A stretch of DNA of 64,000 nt from Sesamum alatum (Eukaryota; Streptophyta; Magnoliopsida; Lamiales; Pedaliaceae): contig JACGWO010000012.1 in the NCBI GenBank assembly GCA_034509735.1, positions 3,782,001 to 3,846,000 of the forward strand, written 5' to 3'. The position numbers were made by a program, and so were the translations under genes. Under the pieces are notes generated by a model. The model was not told the DNA's origin and did not search any database. It saw only the letters and a program-made list of their open reading frames with translations. This document shows, one piece after another, positions 56,544 to 64,000 of the stretch. The first letter of the stretch is position 1; each line of letters begins with the position of its first letter.

Positions 56544-59468
56544 ATGTACCGGTCAGATGTTGTCAGTGAAGAATCGGAGAGAACAGCTTTCCGGAAAGCC
56601 GAGAAGAAGTACAAAATTTATTACGACAACAACAAAAAGTATGAATTCTCAATTCAATTGTACAGTTAATCGGAGTTAATGCGTTTTTTTTCCTGAAATA
56701 TATGCTGGTGATACGGTTTTGAGTTTTCGACCTTTTTTTAAATTCAGGAAGAAGATAGCTAGACCTGTAGATTTATCGGAGGTTGTAGATTTCAAGTCGA
56801 TTTTGGAGAGGTATAATTGTAATGGTGAACTTATGGAAGGAGTTTCAGTGTTAACATGTGATTTTAATCGACCAATTTTTTGCTTGGAGAGTCGGCCAGG
56901 TATTTAGGAATTTTGTATGATTGGAAAGGTTAGTGATTAGGATTTGATAAAATGCATGTTGATAAAATTGGTTTTGATTGCAAATGCAGGATTTTATTTT
57001 ATTCCTGGTGCATTAAGCGTGGGGGAGCAATGCCAATGGATTAGGGAGAGTTTAACTAGCTTTCCTCAGCCCCCGGATCGGACGAACCACAATGCAATTT
57101 ATGGACCCATAGAGGATTTATTTGTTTCAGCTAAAGAGGGGAAGGTTTTAGTATTAGATGAGAGACTTCCGGATGATGTTAGTTTAGAGATTAATGTTAT
57201 TCAGAGTGATACAGATGCTCCCCAGTGGAAGTTTGTCGAGGAATTGGATGCATCACATGGCAGAGATGTGAGCAAGTCGGTGCCGGCTTCTGTTTTGCTG
57301 CGTAAGTTAAGATGGAGTACCCTTGGCTTGCAATTTGACTGGTCTAAGGTCTTGCTGAAATCCTCTTTTTGATGGTTTAATTGATCACTTTCACTTCTAT
57401 TGTTTTTCTGTCTCCATCTCATTTTTCGCAACCATTGTTTGTGTGCCAAAATGCGTGTCTTTTGAATCAAACACCTCACTTGGATTATTATAATGGAAAA
57501 ACAATGTGAAAATCTGATGCTTGGTAATTGTTGGTTTATGGTATGATCATAGCTTTTGTTATATGTATTATTGCCTTTGTTACACTTGAACAAGATATTC
57601 TCTAGTAACATGTTGATATTCCATCGAGTATTGCTACCACATACTTGTAAAGTTGTAAGAGATAAAGCTGCTTCTGTAAGGCATGGATTTGGTCGGGCAA
57701 GTCGCCGATGATGCATTCCCACGTGTTAGTTTGCCAAAAATCTCAGACTTATGATAAAAAAGAAGAACCAAGTGGATGCCCTTTCTGTGTTAATGATGGT
57801 TTGAGCCTCAATTTAGGCTTCCAATACAATCGTTTTACATGCTGAAATGAAGCTATGTAGTTGTTGTAGAAAGTTAACAGAGTTTTTTGCATTTTGTACT
57901 TCATACCAAATCGATCAATCAATCAGCTGCTGATAAAAGAAAGTTAAAGAAATCGCAAATAAACCTATGACAACTGAGAAGCTATCAGCATAGCATTTCA
58001 CATGTTTGTGTTGGGTATTGATAATTCAATCTCAAACTTGTATCACATACTTAGCGTCTGAGTCTTTCTCATTGCATTTAACTGTTTTTCTCTATTGGAC
58101 TTGTTCAATGCATAATGAATGGCTAATGACTGAGGATTCCTCTAACTGAATTCCTGGAATGGCCACAAGCCTTCATGTTTATTATCCTTATGAGGATGCC
58201 CTTCATTTAGCTTCTTCTATGTGCATTCTAAATACTGAAATGATAATATTTGTGCGTGTGCAGCGTAGCTATAATGTTTCTCTCCCTCACAAGAAGATAC
58301 CTGATGCACTATGCCAGCTGGCTAAAAGGATGGCAGCACCTGCCATGCCACGTGGTGAAGAATTCCAGCCAGAAGCTGCCATTGTGAATTACTTTGGATT
58401 AGGTGTGTCTTATAGTTTAACATCTTTAAGAGCTCAGTGTGCATTTCGATCAGTCAACTGATATTTTGATGGTGTTTGGTAACCATCAGGAATAGACTGC
58501 TAGATATGGAAGTCGATTTTTAAAGCGTTATGTTTGTTTGTTAATATAGTAAGTGTGGCAATGGTGCATCTCTTTCAGGTGATATGCTTGGTGGGCACCT
58601 TGATGACATGGAAAATGATTGGAGTAAACCTATCGTAAGCATGAGGTATCATCCTACCACTTGTCTTTTTGGGAAAATGTTATTTCGTTCTCACCTATCT
58701 AAACCATATGCTTAATATTCTAACATGTGAAAGAAATATTTACTCATCAGTTTGGGTTGCAAAGCTATTTTCCTGCTCGGGGGAAAGTCAAGGGAACATC
58801 CGCCAATTGCTATGTTCCTTAGGAGTGGTGATGTCGTGCTTATGGCTGGGGAAGCTAGGGAATGCTTTCATGGTAATATTAGTTTCTTTGCCTTCTCTTG
58901 TTTCTGCTTAGTATGAAAAACTGGTTATACTCCCTAAATGAGTTGATCTTCATGCCGATGCCTTGATTTGTTTGAAGAAATTAATTGCTATGAAGTCAAG
59001 AACTAGATTGTGTTGTTGGGATGAAGTCCCCATACTCTGGTCAGATCAAAGACCGAGCACACAATGAATTTGGTTGTTTCCATTCTCCCATTGATTAACT
59101 GCTTGCAAATGAAATTTCTTTACATCTTGTACTTCTACATTCATGGATAGAGGTTCACATGTTGGAAAGCTTTTGAATTCTTCTGGTGTATAATTCCTGT
59201 CATCTGTTATTTACGGAATAATAATGACACTATAATAAACTGTTATTAACTTGAGCTCTTACATCAATTTTATCTGTTGCTCTTGTCTTGAAGAACTCTC
59301 CTGTACTCTAAAGTTATTTGGATTGCAGGCGTTCCCCGGATATTTACTGATGCAGAAAATGCTGAAATATCCCAGCTCGAATCCCAGTTTGCAGGAGAAG
59401 ATGATCTACCTTACTTGAATTACATCAGGACTTCAAGAATCAACATCAATATGAGACAAGTTTTCTGA
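56544..59468 (+). CDS. ALKBH1: ALKBH1-type AlkB dioxygenase
   Basis: Seven exons: 56544-56638, 56748-56899, 56990-57348, 58264-58402, 58579-58645, 58751-58872, 59329-59468; 1074 nt, 357 residues. All introns are GT-AG and frame is kept. The family is Fe(II)/2-oxoglutarate dioxygenases of the AlkB class, which oxidatively demethylate nucleic acids; ALKBH1 members act on DNA, tRNA or mRNA marks depending on species. Residues 80-200 hold the substrate-recognition part (FYFIPGALSVGEQCQWI). The double-stranded beta-helix starts at NYFGLGDMLGGHLDDME. Iron ligands are H255, D257 and H311 (ECFHGVPRIF); the 2-oxoglutarate site is R348-x-N-x-N-x-R354 (RININMR). GCKAIFLLGGKSRE and RSGDVVLMAGEA are typical of ALKBH1. 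All catalytic residues are present, so it should be active. Subcellular site is not evident. Confidence 0.92.
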
Positions 59469-59865
59469 ATAGATCTCTAGGCAGATAAAACACTCGAGCA
59501 ATGTTCCAGGAGTTTGAATTTTTGTCAGGCATTTTACATTTGTTCGATCAGTTTCTCATTAGCAGCTCAGACATGGGCACAAAGCTGCCACTAAATTGTT
59601 TCACAATCGGTACTTTTCCTCCCTATTCTATAGTTGAACTGAACGAAAGCACCGAATGTGGATTCTGGAAAATGTTTCCAAGGGGGAATGAAACATCGAT
59701 ATAGTCTCTCAAAGTTGTCTCTTTTGATTCCGGATTATGTCAACTCATACTGCAGGAAGTTAAAAGAGCACGGTTAGAGTTTGTATTGCATTTGCAGGAA
59801 TTTCTGGAGCATGATGGGAGTTTCAGATCTGGCCGGTAACATATAAAATTAAACTATACTCTGGT
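59469..59865 (+). other. Probable 3' UTR of the ALKBH1 gene
   Basis: Follows the TGA at 59466-59468. The 67-codon frame at 59501 overlaps this UTR and has no family look. No clear poly(A) signal was chosen. Confidence 0.4.
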
Positions 59866-60640
59866 GATTATTCTGGCGAGCTCGACTATTTTTGGTTGGC
59901 TCGAGCTCTAATGGTTCGAGCTCAAGCTAGAAGCCTGTATAATGAGCTCAAGCTCGAGTTCGAGCCAAAGTTGGACTTTTCATCCAAATTGTAGTTTGAC
60001 CTCGAGCTTGAGCTCGAACTGTTAGTTTTAAATACTATTATATTAATTATAAAAAATATTAAATATATGTTAATTATTAAATATAAGTTATTTTTTAATG
60101 TGGCTGATTTCATTATATACAAAAATTTAAATTGATAATAATTTAAAATTTATATCATTCACCTTTCAATTATACAAAAATAGAAAAATGATTTTTTTAA
60201 ATTAAAGTACCAAATAGTGATTGATTTCATTATATATATTTATATAATAAAATAACGAATAAAAATAATTAATATTGTTCAACCATCATTATTATTATTG
60301 TTATGTTTAGAATCACCAAATTTTGACTTAAATTTATATGTAATAAAATAGATTGCATATTTGCATATTATGTATCTTGATATAAATATACCCTCACATA
60401 TAAATCAAACAAGTCTTTATTTTATTACATATTTTCGTACAAAATTATTTATCCAAACATACTTTTATCTACTACCTTTTTGTTTGAAACACTATCACAA
60501 AATATATGAATTGAAACATATTTTTATTTTTCACGCAAAATTTAATACAAAAAATAAAGCTCACTTAAAAATTCTGAAAATTGAAAATCCAGAGTGAAAA
60601 TTGAATTCACCTTCCCCCCCCAAAAAAAAAAAACAAAAAC
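59866..60640. other. Probable hAT-like remnant, GAGCTCGAGC-rich then AT-rich
   Basis: 59877-60025 repeats GAGCTCGAGC/GAGCTCAAGC-like words, as does the start of the element at 63149. The rest is AT-rich and empty of genes. Ends and duplication could not be defined. Confidence 0.35.
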
Positions 60641-60650
60641 AAAGAAAGCT

Positions 60651-60815
60651 GGGGTAAAAATAGGAATACTGAAAAGTTTCAGAAAACGTACTAGGGGTAA
60701 TAGTACAAATATTGAAAAGTTTCAGAAGACGTACTAGGGGTTAAAAGTACAAATACTGAAAAGTTTCAGAAAACATAATAGGGGTAAAAGTACAAATACT
60801 ATGAAAAGCTTTGGA
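60651..60815 (+). repeat. Tandem repeat, 43-44 bp unit, about 3.7 copies
   Basis: Units start GGGGTAAAA at 60651, 60694, 60737 and 60781 and contain ACTGAAAAGTTTCAGAAAAC. The last unit is partial. It ends about 25 bp from the 3' end of the tRNA gene. Confidence 0.88.
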
Positions 60816-60840
60816 AAAGTACATGTGTGCTAACAGACGT

Positions 60841-60847
60841 GTGGAGA

Positions 60848-60880
<33 letters not shown>

Positions 60881-60920
60881 ACCTTAATCTGGCGCCTTAG
60901 ACCAACTCGGCCATCTCCAC
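60841..60920 (-). tRNA. tRNA-Leu (anticodon AAG)
   Basis: On the minus strand, 80 nt: acceptor GTGGAGA pairs with TCTCCAC; D-arm TGGCCGAGTTGGTCTAAGGCG carries box A; anticodon stem CCAGA/TCTGG encloses the loop TTAAGGT, so positions 34-36 are AAG (reads CUU and CUC). A long variable arm (TCCGAAAGGGCG-like) is the class II mark of tRNA-Leu. The T-arm GGTTCAAATCC is box B. No intron and no encoded CCA. The gene is transcribed toward lower coordinates; a T-run is not obvious just downstream, where the 43-bp repeat starts. Confidence 0.95.
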
Positions 60921-61426
60921 CTGTTGTCAACAAAGATCCTGTAACTGATTATCCTCAAAACAATATCGATTTTGCCCCTCTCTCTTACAACTCATTCATA
61001 TGTTTACTTCTCATCTTTCTTAAATATTTTATTAATGCAAATTGTCCAACATGCACCAAACATTAAATAATAATCATCCTACTTTAATAATCTATAGTTT
61101 TAACATTTTAAAGCTGGGCCCAATCTTTGAGTGGCATTTTAATTGACTTCCAATTTTTGCACGGCAACTATTGACTATTCTAAATGTGAAATAAAGTATT
61201 GATCGATATTTGATAATATGATATGAATCTATACGTATATGGATCAATAAAATTCCATTGATATTTATTATTTTTTAAATATATATGTATCGTCAATAAT
61301 ATTGTTGATACAATAATATTGTTGGTTGTATCAGGATACTTTTTATGATAATATCATATTATCATGAATATTATATTCGTCAATGAAATTTAAACTGTTT
61401 GATTGAACACTCTTTCTAATATGATA
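60921..61426. other. AT-rich intergenic DNA
   Basis: No gene. ATATCATATTATCATGAATATT-like inverted words near 61340-61365 form a small palindrome without further context. Confidence 0.4.
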
Positions 61427-61435
61427 TAATGAATA

Positions 61436-61758
61436 GGGTTATTAATTATGTTTAGACCCCCTCTAAAATGCAAAATTATACTTTTTTCTTAAAAAAGTTT
61501 AAAAATTATATTTATACTATATTATTTCCAAATTATAGTCACTGGACAAAAAATAGTCGCTTATGAATGGAAAAATTAGTAATTCTTTTTGTACTTCTTT
61601 TACTTCCTATATATAGGGTGAAGTAAACACCGTTGGTGCATATATATTGCAAGTAAAAACAACACCAAAACATGATTAGTTTTTTCATTCATATATAGTT
61701 ACTTTCTATCCAATGGCTATAATTTAGGAGTAATATTTTATTACAATTACACTCTTTT

Positions 61759-61790
<32 letters not shown>

Positions 61791-62018
61791 TACATTTACC
61801 CACTAGATATAATCAAAGGTGAATATTAACTGAGGGATAAAATTGAAAACTTACATATTTTTTTTTGCTCACATCAGCATGTTCCGTCTAAATCCTAGCG
61901 AAAGAAAGTAAGATGTAAATGATGAATTTTTGGAGGGAGTGTAAGTGTAATTTCAACATTTTTTTTGGTGGAAAGTATAATTCCACATTGTCGGAGGGAG
62001 TCTAATTGTAATTAATTC
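61436..62018. mobile_element. MULE-type MITE (583 bp)
   Basis: Left end GGGTTATTAATTATGTTTAG pairs imperfectly with the right end (reverse complement GAATTAATTACAATTAGAC), followed on both arms by CYCCCTC and AAATTATAC. The target duplication is TAATGAATA, 9 bp, at 61427-61435 and 62019-62027. It contains an AT microsatellite at about 61766-61790. No coding capacity. Confidence 0.85.
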
Positions 62019-62027
62019 TAATGAATA

Positions 62028-62644
62028 TTTTCTTATTACTTTTACTAATGAACTATTTTTTTTACTACGGCTTCAAGTTTGAGATAATGTTTTAATTCTA
62101 AAACTTTTTAAATCACTAATGAGTAGTGATTTATATTAATAGCATTTAGTTTTGTAATTTTATTAAATTTTAGAGTTATTAGCATCCTACAAAACATTTT
62201 TTTGGTTATTGCACGATAATATCCCGATATGCTGCATTCGACGTGAAACGTCCATCGGATATTATTTCCAAAAATGCTAATTTGAACTCTGATTCTAATC
62301 TTTAATCCTCTTTTCCCCCTTGGACTTGGATAGAATAGTAATCCCATCTTAAAAAATATGCATTAAAATGAGTTTGGTTCCTCTACCATTATTACTAGAA
62401 GTATATTTCTTGAGCTAAATTACATCGATACTCGTCGTAAATAATTTTGTAAAAGACGGGATTATTTGTGATATTAGACTAGGGTTAGCAACAGAACTGG
62501 TTTGAAACAGGTTACGACGAATACGAGACCTGCCTTCCCATGTTCCAACTTGCTCGTGCTGGTTAATTATTTTTTTTCCAATTTAAAATAAATAAATATT
62601 TTTTAAAATCAAATTATTTAAATCATTCATATGAACCATAAAAA
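62028..62644. other. AT-rich intergenic DNA
   Basis: No gene. GGGTTAGCAACAGAACTGGTTTG near 62481 and the GTTCCAACTTGCTCGTGC part resemble degraded hAT-like subterminal sequence, but no ends were found. Confidence 0.35.
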
Positions 62645-62912
62645 TGTTGGGACCGTCAATACTTACAAATAAATCAATTCATATGTTATAAAATATATAT
62701 AAAAGTGAAACAATACGAGAATTAGAGTAATTCTTATAATATTTCTTATTCATCTCAATACAAAAGAAGTGGCCTATTTATAGGCTCCAAAAATACAATC
62801 AAAAGTCTTATCATGATGAAGGAAGATGAATCACAAGGGTTAACAATTTATGGGGGATGTAATGAGTATGGAAGATGAAGATGAACATCCACAAGCTTTA
62901 ATTTTCACAACA
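62645..62912 (-). mobile_element. Copia LTR (268 bp) with polypurine tract, fragment
   Basis: On the minus strand it begins TGTTGTGAAAATTAAAGC and ends GGTCCCAACA. Upstream (62913-62922) lies the polypurine CAAGGGGGAG, so this is the 3' LTR of a minus-strand copia element. Beyond it, 62923-63140 is the 3' part of its internal region (GTGGACTGCACTCTT-type repeats on the minus strand), where the 63149 hAT-like element cuts it. CCTATAAATAGGCC on the minus strand (near 62773-62786) is TATA-like. Confidence 0.75.
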
Positions 62913-63148
62913 CTCCCCCTTGAATGTTCATTAATCAAGAATATGCCTTGTTAAAACCTTACTAGATAAAATCTTGAGGGACAAAAACCTAGTGAAGGAA
63001 AAAGAGTACATTATTCTTTAATACGCGATTAGATACTGCTCATTAAAAACCTTATCAGGAAAACACAATGGGAAAATTATGGTAAAGGAAAAGAGTGCAG
63101 TCCACCCAATGGGAAAATTATGGTTAAGGAAAATAGTGCAGTCCAGAT

Positions 63149-64000
63149 TAGGGGTGCAAGTTGAGCCGAGCCGGCTCGACTCGAGCTCGAGCTCAACCAT
63201 TTATGTTCCGGCTCGTGAGCTCACACTTTTTTTTGGAATTTCTTTTTCAATTTTATATTTATACATATTTTTATATATTTAAGTACATTTCAATATTATA
63301 TTTAGTTTATACTAAAAATTCACTATATATTAGAATTATTAGACAATATATCTTTTATTTTAATTTTATATAAATAAAAAAATGATATTTTTATTTATAT
63401 TATCTAAAAACAAGTTTAAGCAACATTTTAGTAAGTTTTGATATTCTTTTTGTAAATGAATATTTAGTATAATGCATATGAATTTTATTGTTATAATTTA
63501 AAATCCACTCCATAAAATGTATTTATTTCAAAATCCATCATATATTAGAATTATTAGTCAATAACTCATATTTCAGTCTTAGATGATATTAAAATATGAT
63601 ATTTTAGTTTATACTATCTAAAAACAACTTTAATCAACAATTTAGTATGATTTGTAAATATTGTGTAAATAAATATTTAATATAATGCATATGAATTATA
63701 TCGTTATAATTTCAATATCTACTACAACAAAATGCATTTATTTTAATATTTATCATATATTAGAATTATTAGTCAATATCTCATATTTTACTCTTACATG
63801 ATATTAAAATATGGTATTTTAGTTTATATTATCTAAAAACAACATTAATAAAAAACTTAGTACGATTTGATATTTTTTCTAAATAAATATTTAATACATT
63901 CCGTACGAATTTTATTGTTGTATTTCAATATTCACTATAACAAAATGCATTTGTTCGAAATTCATATTTTTGTTTTAGATGGTATTAAAATATGGTATTT
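63149..64000. mobile_element. hAT-like element running off the window
   Basis: TAGGGGTGCAAG at 63149 is a hAT-type left end, followed by a GAGCCGGCTCGACTCGAGCT-rich subterminal part. The rest is AT-rich and carries the 215-bp tandem array. The right end is beyond 64000. Confidence 0.5.
63290..64000 (+). repeat. Tandem array, 215-bp unit, at least 3 copies
   Basis: The word TAGAATTATTAG begins at 63331, 63546 and 63761, exactly 215 bp apart. Units also share CTAAAAACAA, AATATTTARTATAATGCATATGAATT and AAAATGYATTTATTT. A fourth unit starts near 63955 with a deletion and leaves the window. Confidence 0.9.

Noticed and set aside
57201..57722. 173-codon minus-strand open frame
   Set aside because: It overlaps exon 3 and intron 3 of the ALKBH1 gene, antisense, with no family look.
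60827..61066. 79-codon open frame on the plus strand over the tRNA
   Set aside because: It starts with the well-known translated antisense of a tRNA gene (GFEPT-like); the tRNA-Leu on the minus strand explains it.

Overview
The window is nuclear DNA of a flowering plant, most likely a eudicot. The evidence is spliced genes with GT-AG introns and plant-type proteins, a eukaryotic tRNA gene without encoded CCA, Ty3 elements of the Tat and chromovirus types, Ty1/copia elements, an L1-like LINE, and hAT- and MULE-type non-autonomous DNA transposons. About four fifths is transposon-derived. I see no bacterial-type operons, CRISPR or defence genes. I cannot name the species.

Layout. (1) 1-16852: a Tat-lineage Ty3 retrotransposon, left LTR cut by the window edge. 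It has gag, protease, RT and two RNase H domains, an integrase split by a 1.18-kb solo LTR (CATGG duplication), an antisense plant-mobile-domain (PMD) reading frame split by a 1.99-kb solo LTR (CACCA duplication), and a 3' LTR split by a 946-bp foldback MULE-like element (9-bp duplication). (2) 18022-27250: a complete copia retrotransposon (TTTCA duplication). It carries a sister solo LTR in gag and a third type of solo LTR in RT. (3) 28.6-29.9 kb: a two-exon gene (minus strand) for a molybdenum-cofactor-sulfurase-like, PLP-transferase-fold protein that seems to lack the PLP lysine. (4) 30.5-35.0 kb: MITEs with 9-bp duplications, a duplicated ~450-bp segment and a ~100-bp tandem array inside a TIR element. 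(5) about 35.0-48.4 kb: an L1-type LINE interrupted by a hAT-like element and by a decayed chromovirus. (6) 49.6-53.5 kb: a five-exon DUF493 gene, probably plastid-targeted (minus). (7) 53.8-56.0 kb: hAT-like and MITE sequence. (8) 56.5-59.5 kb: a seven-exon ALKBH1-type AlkB dioxygenase gene (plus), divergent from the DUF493 gene. (9) 60.8 kb: tRNA-Leu(AAG), minus strand, beside a 43-bp tandem repeat. (10) 61.4-64.0 kb: another 9-bp-duplication MITE, a copia LTR fragment, and a hAT-like element with a 215-bp tandem array running off the window.

The three protein genes appear intact and unrelated in function. I found no convincing new biological system. The most informative content is the nesting record: four precise solo LTRs inside older elements, several transposons whose boundaries are proved by empty sites within this same window, the captured antisense PMD frame, and the possible PLP-fold pseudoenzyme with a GC-AG intron.
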